Shown here: in pieces, positions 9,326 through 18,022 of the stretch
Position numbering within the stretch: the first letter of the stretch is position 1
Layout: each line of letters starts with the position of its first letter
Notes under the pieces: model-generated
Told to the model about the DNA's origin: nothing
Databases searched by the model: none
Seen by the model: the letters and a program-made list of their open reading frames with translations, nothing else
Translations under genes and position numbers: made by a program
From: Crocinitomicaceae bacterium
GTDB taxonomy: Bacteria > Bacteroidota > Bacteroidia > Flavobacteriales_D > Parvicellaceae
DNA length: 33,436 bases
Direction of reading: 5' to 3'
NCBI GenBank assembly: GCA_002686655.1
Contig: NYYE01000049.1
Coordinates: 27,988-61,423, forward strand

Positions 9326-10218
9326 ATGATAATTCCAATAATAAAACTTATTAAGCAAGAAAAAAAACAACTTAAAGCCAATACTTTTAGTTGACTATCT
9401 AGCCATTCAATGGTTGTCTCTTTTTTAAATATGTAAATGTGTCTTACAATAAGAGAAATAGGAATTATGGAAAAATAATATATTAAATTATTAGAATTTA
9501 TAATAATTATGATAAATGATACTGTAGAAGAAAATAACAATAATAAATGATATTTTTTAGCATTTTTAATTCCCAATTTACCTACCAATGTAATTTTATT
9601 AGTTAATTGATCACTTTCGTAATCTCTTAAATTATTTAAATTTAAAACTCCACAACTCAATGAGCCAGTAAATAAAGCTCCCGGAATTGTTAACCAATGA
9701 AAACTTTCTGTAAATAGGTAATAACTACCCATTACACCAATTATGCCGAAAAAAATAAATACAGAAAGATCTCCAAATGCTTTATAACCATATGCATTGT
9801 CTCCAACTGTATATTTAATAGCTGCAAATATTGAAGAAATACCTATGATAAGAAAAATTAAAATTTTGAAAAAATTATTTTTAAAAACAACTAAAATTAA
9901 TAATAGTCCAATTATAAATGTAATTATGCTCAATAACAGAATTGCTAATTTCATTTGAGATTTAGAAATTTTTCCAGATTGAACCATTCTTTGTTCTCCT
10001 TTTTTATTTTTATCAGTATCTTTTACCGCATCTCCATAGTCATTGGCAAAATTGGAAAGTATTTGAAGTAAAAGGGTAGTTGTAAGTGTTAGAAAAAATA
10101 TTTTAAAAGAAAATTCTCTATTAGTCATCAAAACCAAAGAAGAGGACAGTAAAACACATGAAAATGCTAAGGGTAAGGTTCTAAGTCTAGCAGCTTTTAT
10201 CCAGTATTTAATTTTCAC
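9322..10218 (-). CDS. menA: 1,4-dihydroxy-2-naphthoate polyprenyltransferase (UbiA family)
   Basis: Integral membrane prenyltransferase that attaches the polyprenyl tail to 1,4-dihydroxy-2-naphthoate in menaquinone synthesis. The 298 residues contain about eight to nine hydrophobic segments and both Asp-rich metal/diphosphate motifs of the UbiA family: NDYGDAVKDTDKN (59-71) and NNLRDYESDQ (near 195-204). The N-terminal IKAARLRTLPLAFS is typical of MenA. The start codon is GTG; an in-frame stop lies a few codons upstream and no ATG is available. It lies 12 bases after the Spy/CpxP-like gene and is probably the last gene of the transketolase transcript. Confidence 0.93.
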   Translation of the reverse strand: MKIKYWIKAARLRTLPLAFSCVLLSSSLVLMTNREFSFKIFFLTLTTTLLLQILSNFANDYGDAVKDTDKNKKGEQRMVQSGKISKSQMKLAILLLSIITFIIGLLLILVVFKNNFFKILIFLIIGISSIFAAIKYTVGDNAYGYKAFGDLSVFIFFGIIGVMGSYYLFTESFHWLTIPGALFTGSLSCGVLNLNNLRDYESDQLTNKITLVGKLGIKNAKKYHLLLLFSSTVSFIIIIINSNNLIYYFSIIPISLIVRHIYIFKKETTIEWLDSQLKVLALSCFFSCLISFIIGIII

Positions 10219-10230
10219 AAAATAAAAGTA

Positions 10231-10689
10231 TTATCTATTTCTTTGTCCAGGATTACTGTGATGAGTTTTTCTTTGAGTTTGAATTTTTTTAAATTCTTTA
10301 CTTGCCTCATAGTATTTAGCTACTTTTTTTATCGGAAGAACTTCTTTGAATTTTTCATGATATTTGATTTTAATATCAATTTGGGATTTCCCCATTTCCA
10401 TTTTAGCATCCATTATTTCTTCTAATTCTTTATCAGAAATTTCTTCCTTTTCCTTTAACATCATCCTCCCATGAGAGTTTTTATTTTTTAATGCCTTTAA
10501 TTCAGCTTCCATATCATTTACCAATGGCCAAAAATTTTGTGACTCTACAGTATTTAAATCCATTTTTTTAGTGAAGAAAGCAATTTTTATAGCTTCTCTA
10601 TTTTCTCTCTTTTTATTTGGATTATTATTTTGACTTAATAATAAATTTGTTATCAAACAGAATATTATTATTATAAATAAGTTTTTCAT
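10231..10689 (-). CDS. small secreted Spy/CpxP-like protein
   Basis: A signal peptide (about 1-20, ending LLLSQ) precedes a highly charged, all-helical domain of about 130 residues. The pattern (IAFFTKKMDLNTVESQNFWPL, a central Lys/Glu-rich helix with ISDKELEEIMDA, then KYHEKFKEVLPIKKVAKYYEASKEF) resembles the Bacteroidota proteins often labelled 'sensor of ECF-type sigma factor', which share the Spy/CpxP layout of paired helices. No sigma or anti-sigma gene is adjacent, so a sensing role is not supported here; a periplasmic chaperone-like role is equally possible. The C-terminus is Lys/Arg/His-rich. It lies between the transketolase C-subunit gene and menA on the same strand, with short gaps. 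Confidence 0.65.
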   Translation of the reverse strand: MKNLFIIIIFCLITNLLLSQNNNPNKKRENREAIKIAFFTKKMDLNTVESQNFWPLVNDMEAELKALKNKNSHGRMMLKEKEEISDKELEEIMDAKMEMGKSQIDIKIKYHEKFKEVLPIKKVAKYYEASKEFKKIQTQRKTHHSNPGQRNR

Positions 10690-10711
10690 AATATTGTTTT
10701 TAAAATTATCA

Positions 10712-11662
10712 TTATTTTCTCTTTAAAACTCTATGAACAGCATCAATTATATTTGTAAAATGAAGTCCATATTTTTTCATCAAATCAGCTGGTTTGCCAC
10801 TTTCACCAAATTGATCATTCACAGCAACAAATTCTATTGGAGTAGGGTTGTTTTTAGCCAGTAATTGAGATATTGATTCACCCATACCACCAGCAACTTG
10901 ATGTTCCTCTGCAGTTACAACACATTTTGTTTTAGCAACTGACCTTAAGATACTTTCATTATCTAAAGGTTTAATGGTATGAATATTAATTAATTCCACA
11001 GAATATCCTTCATTGGACAATACTTTAGCAGCTTCAACTGCTTCCCATACAAGATGGCCTGTTGCAAATATAGTTACATCAGTTCCCTCCTGAATAGTAA
11101 GTGCCTTTCCAATTTCAAATGGTATATTTTCTGGAATAAATATAGGAACTTTTGGTCTCCCAAATCTTAAATATACAGGGCCTTTATGATCGGCAATTGC
11201 TATTGTAGCAGCTTTTGTTTGATTATAATCACAAGGATTAATAACTGTCATTCCTGGTAACATCTTCATCATTCCTATGTCTTCTAATACTTGGTGGGTT
11301 GCTCCATCTTCTCCAAGTGTTAATCCAGCATGAGAAGCGCATATTTTTACATTTTTATTAGAATAAGCAATTGATTGTCTTACTTGATCATAAACCCTGC
11401 TAGTAGAAAAGTTGGCAAATGTTCCAGTGAATGGAATCTTTCCACCAATTGTCATCCCAGCAGCAATTCCCATCATATTAGCTTCAGCAATTCCAACTTG
11501 AAAAAACCTTTCAGGATATAGATCTCTAAAATCATTCATTTTTAAAGAGCCAGTTAAATCGGCACATAAAGCCACAACATTTGGATTAATTTCTCCTAAA
11601 TAAGAAAGTCCAGCTCCAAAACCTGATCTTGTATCGCTATTTCCTAAAATTTCAATTTTCAT
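10712..11662 (-). CDS. transketolase, C-terminal subunit
   Basis: Supplies the pyrimidine-binding and C-terminal domains of a two-subunit transketolase (pentose phosphate pathway). The 316 residues show SGFGAGLSYLGE, the Glu that activates the thiamine diphosphate aminopyrimidine ring (QVGIAEANMMGIAAG), GTFANF, HAGLTLGEDGATHQVLED and the C-terminal transketolase domain (VTAEEHQVAGGMGESI). Length is typical of the split form. It should assemble with the N-terminal subunit encoded about 1.4 kb upstream in the same direction; the vWA gene lies between them. The ATG begins two bases after the vWA stop, so expression is tightly linked to that gene. Confidence 0.94.
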   Translation of the reverse strand: MKIEILGNSDTRSGFGAGLSYLGEINPNVVALCADLTGSLKMNDFRDLYPERFFQVGIAEANMMGIAAGMTIGGKIPFTGTFANFSTSRVYDQVRQSIAYSNKNVKICASHAGLTLGEDGATHQVLEDIGMMKMLPGMTVINPCDYNQTKAATIAIADHKGPVYLRFGRPKVPIFIPENIPFEIGKALTIQEGTDVTIFATGHLVWEAVEAAKVLSNEGYSVELINIHTIKPLDNESILRSVAKTKCVVTAEEHQVAGGMGESISQLLAKNNPTPIEFVAVNDQFGESGKPADLMKKYGLHFTNIIDAVHRVLKRK

Positions 11663-11664
11663 TT

Positions 11665-13047
11665 TTATAATTTTAAATTTATGTTTTGTCCAGATGATAT
11701 TACAAATTCTTTTAAAATTGTATGAGCAGTACTGTTAGAACGCTTGCTTCTAAAACTAATAAAATATTTCCCTGGTTGAATATTTAAATTTTCAATTGAT
11801 CTATTTTCATTAAAATCATAAACCCATATATTTTTCCCATTCGATTTTAAAAATAGGGCAGCAGGTCCATCAGACTTATTTACTTGAATAGATCCATATA
11901 AAGGGATGGTGATATCTGTTAATCTGCTTTGATTGATTTTAATATTATTGAATTTTATTCTAGGAAGTGTTAATATTTCTAAATCATAATTACCTACTAA
12001 ATATTGTTTAGTAGAATTCATTATTTGAACATTTAAAATACGAGAATCATCTACTATTTTAACTAAACAACTAATACCATTATAAGTATTGTCATTGCCT
12101 TGAATTTTAAGATTTAGTTTTCCCAAAGGAGAATAAACATTTATTGTGTTGTGTTTTCCTGGAATTAACTTAATACTATCTAATGTTATCTCAGGAACAC
12201 TATGTACTACTAATTTGTATGTATATAAGGGGTCTAGAGAAATAGTATCTGGATTTTGATATCTATTTATCGTATGAATGTAGGTATGCATTAATTTTCC
12301 ATTAATAGAATTATAAAGACTCATAGTTAAATCAGTCTCATTTGGCAAATTATTTATATCATTTAAGTTAATTTGAGCAGTTGTATTATTTAAAGCTTGA
12401 CTAATAACAAATTTTAAAACACTTTTAAAAGAATCTTCATTTTCAGCGCTTAAAAATTCTCCTACACATTGAAATTGGTTTAAATAAGAAGTGTCTAACC
12501 CTAACCCAATCACAAATGGTTTTAGCTTTATATTTTTTTCTCTAAGAGCAATGGCTACTGCACAAGGATCTTCGTCACAAGCTTCAATTCCATCTGTTAT
12601 TAATATAATTATATTTCTACAATCTTGACATGGAGTGAAATCTTCAGCTGAATACTCTAATGATCTTGCTATGGGTGTGGTACCTTTAGGTTCTAATCGC
12701 CTTATTTCATTAATTATTTTATCATAATTATAAGATGCACTAGCGAAAGGAACTTCCAACTTAGTATCAGAACAATCTTGTTTACCAGGTAATATTCTAC
12801 TTTGATGACCATATATTCTTAAGGCAAGTTCAACATTTTCAAGATTCTTTAAGCTATCCATTGTTTGGGTCATTAACTTCTTAGCAATAGTGATTTTACT
12901 ACTATTTTCCCACTGAGCATTCATGCTGTTGGAACCATCAAAAATGAATAGAATTCTTATTTTACCCTCGTTATCTTGAGCAAAACTTACAATGTTAAAA
13001 AACAAAAATAAAGATGAAAAAATAAATATTTTAGTTTTTTTTGACAT
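11665..13047 (-). CDS. secreted von Willebrand factor A domain protein
   Basis: A signal peptide (1-23, ending FAQ) is followed by a vWA domain at about 29-215 with a complete-looking MIDAS: DGSNS at 37-41, a Thr in GTTPIARS and the Asp of ITDGIEACDEDPC. Several Cys pairs (KQDCSD, PCQDCRN, ACDEDPC) suggest disulfides, consistent with the periplasm or cell surface. The C-terminal half (about 220-460) is predicted to be beta-rich with repeated short strand modules, perhaps Ig-like or carboxypeptidase-regulatory-like; I cannot assign it. No T9SS sorting domain is visible at the C-terminus. Its position between the two transketolase subunit genes, with a 32-base gap before and a 2-base gap after, is unusual because its product is exported while transketolase is cytosolic. 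Confidence 0.82.
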   Translation of the reverse strand: MSKKTKIFIFSSLFLFFNIVSFAQDNEGKIRILFIFDGSNSMNAQWENSSKITIAKKLMTQTMDSLKNLENVELALRIYGHQSRILPGKQDCSDTKLEVPFASASYNYDKIINEIRRLEPKGTTPIARSLEYSAEDFTPCQDCRNIIILITDGIEACDEDPCAVAIALREKNIKLKPFVIGLGLDTSYLNQFQCVGEFLSAENEDSFKSVLKFVISQALNNTTAQINLNDINNLPNETDLTMSLYNSINGKLMHTYIHTINRYQNPDTISLDPLYTYKLVVHSVPEITLDSIKLIPGKHNTINVYSPLGKLNLKIQGNDNTYNGISCLVKIVDDSRILNVQIMNSTKQYLVGNYDLEILTLPRIKFNNIKINQSRLTDITIPLYGSIQVNKSDGPAALFLKSNGKNIWVYDFNENRSIENLNIQPGKYFISFRSKRSNSTAHTILKEFVISSGQNINLKL

Positions 13048-13079
13048 TTTAATTTTTCTCCAATTTTAGTAAATCACAA

Positions 13080-13919
13080 TTAAAAGTCACCATGAGTTTC
13101 TTCTAGTTGATTTAAAGCATTTTCTAGTTGTTCATCATTTGGAGCCACTCCATGCCATTTATGAGACCCCATCATATAATCAACCCCAAAACCCATTTCT
13201 GTTTTCATTATGATCATTATTGGCTGACCATTTCCTGTTAAGGATTTAGCTTGGTGGAGCGTATTTACAACATCTTTCATATTATTACCATCACATTCTA
13301 ATGTTTTCCATCCAAAAGCAATCCACTTACTCTCTAAATTTCCAAGTGTAAGAACATCATCAACATCACCATCAATTTGTCTTCCATTATAATCAATCGT
13401 TGAAATCAGGTTATCTATTTTTTTTGCTGATGCGTACATAGCAGCTTCCCATATTTGTCCTTCCTGTAATTCTCCATCTCCGTGAAGGGTGTAAACAATA
13501 CTATTATCATTATTTAATTTCTTTGAAGTTGCAGCTCCAATTGCAACACTTAAACCCTGTCCTAAAGATCCACTAGCAATTCTTACTCCTGGTAATCCCT
13601 CATGTGTTGTAGGATGACCTTGTAATCTTGAATCAATTTTCCTAAAAGTGCTTAATTCACTAATTGGAAAATATCCACATCGAGCTAATGTTGAATAATA
13701 AACAGGGGAAATATGACCATTAGAAAGAAAAAATAAATCTTCATTTTTACCATCCATATTAAAGTTGGTATTGTAATTCATAATTTCGTTATACAATGCT
13801 GTAAAATATTCAACACAACCTAAAGACCCACCTGGATGTCCAGAGTTTTGAGCGTGTACCATTCTAACAATATCTCTTCTTACTTGACTTGCAAAATTTT
13901 TCAAATATTCTTCTTTCAT
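13080..13919 (-). CDS. transketolase, N-terminal subunit
   Basis: Binds the diphosphate end of thiamine diphosphate in the two-subunit transketolase. The 279 residues show SGHPGGSLGCVEYFTALY near the N-terminus, the cofactor motif HGDGELQEGQIWEA (around 145) with its partner Asn in DYNGRQIDGD, and the C-terminal MGSHKWHGVAPND. Length is normal for the split enzyme. It is the first gene of the minus-strand run down to menA, and the promoter should lie in the 119-base divergent gap shared with the gene at 14039. Confidence 0.94.
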   Translation of the reverse strand: MKEEYLKNFASQVRRDIVRMVHAQNSGHPGGSLGCVEYFTALYNEIMNYNTNFNMDGKNEDLFFLSNGHISPVYYSTLARCGYFPISELSTFRKIDSRLQGHPTTHEGLPGVRIASGSLGQGLSVAIGAATSKKLNNDNSIVYTLHGDGELQEGQIWEAAMYASAKKIDNLISTIDYNGRQIDGDVDDVLTLGNLESKWIAFGWKTLECDGNNMKDVVNTLHQAKSLTGNGQPIMIIMKTEMGFGVDYMMGSHKWHGVAPNDEQLENALNQLEETHGDF

Positions 13920-13937
13920 TTCTTATCATTAATTTAT

Positions 13938-13945
13938 CAAAAATA
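13938..13945 (-). promoter_or_regulatory. -7 element for the transketolase operon
   Basis: On the minus strand TATTTTTG matches TAnnTTTG exactly and ends 18 bases before the transketolase N-subunit ATG, predicting a leader of roughly 14 bases. No clear -33 element was found. Confidence 0.4.
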
Positions 13946-14023
13946 AGCATATAGTTATATGAGAATAGGAGTGTTAACAACTTTCAGTAACTATTTATCA
14001 ATTATTTATTTGAAATAAAATTG

Positions 14024-14031
14024 TAATTTCG
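14024..14031 (+). promoter_or_regulatory. near-consensus -7 element for the secreted-protein genes
   Basis: TAATTTCG differs from TAnnTTTG at one position and ends seven bases before the ATG at 14039, so the mRNA would have almost no leader. Confidence 0.35.
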
Positions 14032-14038
14032 AATTTTT

Positions 14039-14380
14039 ATGAAAAGAATATTATTAAATCTTATTTTTATTTTTCTATTTAAATTTTCTTTTTCTCAAGA
14101 AATTGACAATGAAGTCAACAATTTCTTTTTAGATGAAGAGCATCAAACTTATGTCAATCAAAATGGATATTATTTTATTGATATTCCTAAAGAAAAGTCC
14201 TATCAAAACAGACTTTCTGGAACACTTCAAATAAAAGATACAAGTTATATTGATTTTAAAGATATTAATGTAAGTTTTAGTAAAAATGATTATCGTTATT
14301 ATTTGATTTCTAATTTGGAGACTATTATGGTTTTAAAATCTATAAATCACATTAAAAAAGAAATGGATTTAAATGAATAA
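14039..14380 (+). CDS. small secreted protein of unknown function
   Basis: 113 residues with a clear signal peptide (MKRILLNLIFIFLFKFSFSQ). The mature part of about 93 residues is polar, predicted mixed alpha/beta, with no Cys and several Tyr/Asp-rich strands (YVNQNGYYFIDIPKEKSY, DYRYYLISNLETIMVL). I do not recognise the family. It overlaps the start of the large T9SS cargo gene by 8 bp, so the two are probably co-translated and the small protein may serve or accompany the large one; that link is inference. Alternatively it is an independent periplasmic protein. Confidence 0.65.
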   Translation: MKRILLNLIFIFLFKFSFSQEIDNEVNNFFLDEEHQTYVNQNGYYFIDIPKEKSYQNRLSGTLQIKDTSYIDFKDINVSFSKNDYRYYLISNLETIMVLKSINHIKKEMDLNE

Positions 14381-16880
14381 ATTTTTAGTACAAATATTCT
14401 TTTTAAATATCTTGTTTATATCTAGTGCATTTTCACAACCATTAGTTCAATTAGGAGATGACGACTGGACATCTACATCAGCTAATGGTCCCTGTAATTG
14501 CTCAAATGATTTTAATAATGGTTCGTTTATGAACTTTTTTGATTCTGGAGGTGCTGGAATGCCTTATAGCCCTAATGAATATGAAGTAATTACCCTATGC
14601 CCAGACTCTACCGGTTCAAAAATGGTAGTTGCATTTGGAATTAATGCTGGTTACACTTTAAATATTCATCCATCTGATACCTTATTTGTTTACGATGGTC
14701 CTTCTGTAAATGATCCTTTATTAGCAACAATAAATGATAGTACTTATCCAAACGGAATCAATATTCCAGCGTCTTGGAACAATATTTCAGGTTGTTTGAC
14801 TTTTAAGTTTGTGAGCGATGCTTCATTTCAAGGTCTAGGGTGGGATGCAAATTTATCATGTGCTAATTTAATTCAACCTTTCTCTAACCATATTAGTGCA
14901 TTTATTACTGGAAATGCAAATGGTGGCACAGATACTTTAAATGATTTAAATCCAGTCGATACTGGATATGTAGATATTTGTTTTGGTGATATTATTGAGT
15001 TTGTTGCCCAACCTTATTTTCCTTATGAACCTAATGGAGATTCCGCTGCTTTAAGTGGGGGAGGTTATATGCAGTCAACCAACTATACTGTAACCTGGGA
15101 ATTAAGTGATGGAACAAGTTTTACTTCCAATTCCTTTCTTTTTACTCCAGCTGCAAGAAATGGATATTTTGTCTCATTAAAAATTGAAGACCCGATGGGG
15201 CAGTTTCAATATAGTTTCTGTAAAATTAGAGTTTCTACACAACCTAGTTTTTCTTCTTGTCAACCAGCGCAATCACCTATTTGCCTAGGGAGAGTTACCC
15301 AACTTTTTGGTGGTGTTACTGGTGCTGATACTGTAGGTGTAGATCCTGTATCAACAAATTTTCCAATAGGAGGAGTTTTTGGTGCTCAAACTTATTTACC
15401 GGATGGTTCGGGAATAAATTACAATACTAATATTAATATTTCTGGTTTTACCCCATTGACTACCATACAAAATGCATCTGATATTGACCAAATGTGTATT
15501 AAAATTGAACATTCTTATCTGGGTGATTTAGAAATGAAATTAACATGTCCAAATGGACAAAGTATAAACGTTTTTAACAGCTACAGTGGGAGTAATGGTC
15601 TTTTCCCTGGAGGTTTTGGTGGTGGTAGTACTTTTTTAGGTGGTGCTTACGATAATAATACTGGAAATATTGGTTATTGCGAAGAATATTGTTTTTCTAA
15701 TAATGCCAATGCTATGCCAGCATGGGTGAATAGCTATGCAACTACTACCGCTACTGGCCCTAGTGCAGGTCAAATGATTGTTCCGGGGTTATACCAACCC
15801 GAAGAAAGTTTTATTCCAGCTCTTCAGGGTTGTCCAATCAATGGAACTTGGACTTTAACAGTAAGAGATAATTTAGGAATTGATGATGGTTATATATGTG
15901 AGTGGGGAATTTATTTTAATAGTACTTTACATCCTAACAGTGAAACATATGCTCCCTTAATTACTTCTCATAACTGGCTTCCTGACTCTACCATAATTTC
16001 TAACCAAGATACCAATATAATTGTTCAACCAAATTCATTAGGAGCATCTACTTATACTTTTGTTGTCGAAGATGAATATGGATGCTTCTATGATACAGTA
16101 ATTACTGTACAAACTATTCAAGGTGGTTCCATAATTGGAGATACAACTACATGTGATGACTTTTTTGATTATGCTAATAATTATTTACCCCCAGTGGGTG
16201 GAAACTGGTTATATTTTAGTAATGATGGAAATATAACTTTTGACCCTAATAATAATGTTGCTAATCCAACAATAACTGCATCCAATCCTGGAATATACTA
16301 CATGGGTTTAAATGATGTTTTTTGTAATGATACACTTACTCATGTCGTTGAATTTATAGATCAGCCAGAACCTTATCCATTTTCATTAGATACATTTTGT
16401 ATTGGTGAAAATATATTAGCAGTGATTAACAACATAGATACCATATTTAGTTACGAATGGTTTGATTATAATGGAGACTTACTTTCAATAGGTGATTCTT
16501 TAATTTTAAATAGTAATAATTATACTATTGGCTCACATGAAATTAATTTAAGTGTATCAAATGAATGTGGTGAAGAAATAACAACAAGTGACCTTATCAT
16601 AGAAAAATGTGAAATTCCTAATGTAATTACTCCAAATGGTGATGGTCAAAATGATTTTTTCTACACACATTTTGCTGCTATTTATAATGATGTTCATTTG
16701 AAAGTTGTAAATAGATGGGGGATTGTTGTTTATGAATCTATCAGTTACCAAAATGATTGGAATGGAGTTAATTCTAAAGGAAATCCATTATCTGAGGGAA
16801 CTTATTACTTTTTTCTAACTTTTGATGAAGGAAAAGAAAAAAACCAGGGAATTGTTCAAATAATAATAAATTCTAACTAA
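14373..16880 (+). CDS. large secreted T9SS cargo protein with CUB-like, P-domain-like and type B sorting domains
   Basis: 835 residues. A signal peptide ends at about 22 (AFSQ). Residues about 23-155 look like a CUB-type domain (LFVYDGPSVNDPLL, then a C-terminal Cys pair); 185-285 look PKD/Ig-like. About 345-515 resembles the proprotein-convertase P-domain (IDQMCIKIEHSYLGDLEMKL and CPINGTWTLTVRDN). Ig-like segments follow. The last 85 or so residues are the gliding-motility/T9SS type B C-terminal domain (NVITPNGDGQNDFF, VVNRWGIVVYES, GTYYFFLTF). I see no catalytic motif, so an adhesin or surface structural role is likely. The type B signal implies outer-membrane export by T9SS and release or anchoring at the surface. 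Confidence 0.88.
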   Translation: MNKFLVQIFFLNILFISSAFSQPLVQLGDDDWTSTSANGPCNCSNDFNNGSFMNFFDSGGAGMPYSPNEYEVITLCPDSTGSKMVVAFGINAGYTLNIHPSDTLFVYDGPSVNDPLLATINDSTYPNGINIPASWNNISGCLTFKFVSDASFQGLGWDANLSCANLIQPFSNHISAFITGNANGGTDTLNDLNPVDTGYVDICFGDIIEFVAQPYFPYEPNGDSAALSGGGYMQSTNYTVTWELSDGTSFTSNSFLFTPAARNGYFVSLKIEDPMGQFQYSFCKIRVSTQPSFSSCQPAQSPICLGRVTQLFGGVTGADTVGVDPVSTNFPIGGVFGAQTYLPDGSGINYNTNINISGFTPLTTIQNASDIDQMCIKIEHSYLGDLEMKLTCPNGQSINVFNSYSGSNGLFPGGFGGGSTFLGGAYDNNTGNIGYCEEYCFSNNANAMPAWVNSYATTTATGPSAGQMIVPGLYQPEESFIPALQGCPINGTWTLTVRDNLGIDDGYICEWGIYFNSTLHPNSETYAPLITSHNWLPDSTIISNQDTNIIVQPNSLGASTYTFVVEDEYGCFYDTVITVQTIQGGSIIGDTTTCDDFFDYANNYLPPVGGNWLYFSNDGNITFDPNNNVANPTITASNPGIYYMGLNDVFCNDTLTHVVEFIDQPEPYPFSLDTFCIGENILAVINNIDTIFSYEWFDYNGDLLSIGDSLILNSNNYTIGSHEINLSVSNECGEEITTSDLIIEKCEIPNVITPNGDGQNDFFYTHFAAIYNDVHLKVVNRWGIVVYESISYQNDWNGVNSKGNPLSEGTYYFFLTFDEGKEKNQGIVQIIINSN

Positions 16881-16890
16881 AATTTAATAA

Positions 16891-17988
16891 ATGGCTCTTA
16901 AATGTGGTATAGTGGGTTTGCCAAATGTTGGTAAGTCTACATTATTCAATTGTCTTTCAAATGCTAAAGCACAGTCAGCTAACTTTCCATTTTGTACCAT
17001 TGAACCCAATGTTGGAACCATAACTGTTCCTGATTCTAGACTTAATGAATTAGAACTTCTTGTAAAACCAGCAAAAGTAGTGCCAACTACCATTGAAATT
17101 GTAGATATTGCTGGCCTTGTTAAAGGAGCTCATAAAGGGGAAGGGTTGGGTAATCAATTTTTAGGTAATATAAGAGAAGTTGATGCAATAATTCATGTTC
17201 TAAGATGTTTTGATGATGATAATGTTATACACGTAGATGGAAAAGTTGATCCAGTTGCAGATAAAGAAATTATAGATTTAGAATTACAGTTAAAAGATTT
17301 AGAAACTTTAGAAAAAAGATTAGGAGCTATCGAGAGAAAAGCAAAATCTGGAGATAAAGAAGCGCATAAAATATTTTCTGTTTATGAAAATGCCAAAAAT
17401 CATTTAAGTTCAGGTAATTCAATAAGATCGTTAGATATTGATGATAATTCTTTTAAGTATTTAGATGAATTACAATTAATTACTGCTAAACCTGTAATGT
17501 ATGTTTGTAATGTTGACGAAAATGCTGTAGTCAATGGAAATAAACACGTTGAAGCTTTAAAACTAGCAGTTGTTAATGAAAAATCTGAAATCCTTATCCT
17601 TGGTGCTGCTATTGAAGCAGACATTACAGAGCTAAATGATTTTGAAGAAAGAAAAATGTTTTTAGACGATTTAGGACTCGATGAGCCTGGGGTAAGTAAA
17701 TTAATTTATAAAGCATATCGTTTACTAAACCTACAGACATATTTTACAGCTGGAGAAAAAGAAGTAAGAGCTTGGACTATTAAAAAAGGAATGACTGCTC
17801 CTCAAGCCGCTGGAGTTATTCATACAGATTTTGAAAAGGGTTTTATAAAAGCTGAAGTTATTAAATTTAATGACTTTGTAGAATTGGGTTCTGAAAATGC
17901 AGTAAAGGAAGCAGGGAAGCTATCAATACAGGGAAAAGAATATGTACTTAGTGATGGAGATATAATGCATTTTAGGTTTAATGTATAA
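16891..17988 (+). CDS. ychF: YchF/Obg-like ATPase
   Basis: Universally conserved P-loop ATPase of the Obg family that binds ribosomes and is linked to stress and redox responses. The 365 residues show the G1 motif CGIVGLPNVGKSTLFN at the N-terminus, DIAGLVKGAHKGEGLGNQFL (G3), HVLRCF, the altered G4-type YVCNVDE that accounts for ATP preference, and the C-terminal TGS domain (LQTYFTAGEKEVRAWTI to DGDIMHFRFNV). Length is normal. It starts 10 bases after the T9SS cargo gene and precedes porQ; the grouping is probably just co-transcription. Confidence 0.97.
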   Translation: MALKCGIVGLPNVGKSTLFNCLSNAKAQSANFPFCTIEPNVGTITVPDSRLNELELLVKPAKVVPTTIEIVDIAGLVKGAHKGEGLGNQFLGNIREVDAIIHVLRCFDDDNVIHVDGKVDPVADKEIIDLELQLKDLETLEKRLGAIERKAKSGDKEAHKIFSVYENAKNHLSSGNSIRSLDIDDNSFKYLDELQLITAKPVMYVCNVDENAVVNGNKHVEALKLAVVNEKSEILILGAAIEADITELNDFEERKMFLDDLGLDEPGVSKLIYKAYRLLNLQTYFTAGEKEVRAWTIKKGMTAPQAAGVIHTDFEKGFIKAEVIKFNDFVELGSENAVKEAGKLSIQGKEYVLSDGDIMHFRFNV

Positions 17989-18022
17989 ACAATAAAAAAA
18001 ATACGTATTCGTTTGATATTAT

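Noticed and set aside
10243-10425. 60-aa Phe-rich plus-strand ORF opposite the Spy-like gene
   Set aside because: Phe-rich composition arises from the Lys/Glu-rich codons of the real gene on the other strand.
16557-17093. minus-strand ORFs of 64 and 69 aa over the cargo gene and ychF
   Set aside because: Shadows of well-supported plus-strand genes.
18003-18017. TACGTATTCGTTTGATA upstream of porQ as a promoter or partner of the ssb repeats
   Set aside because: TA and TTTG are four bases apart instead of two, and ATTCGT alone is expected several times by chance in a window this AT-rich.
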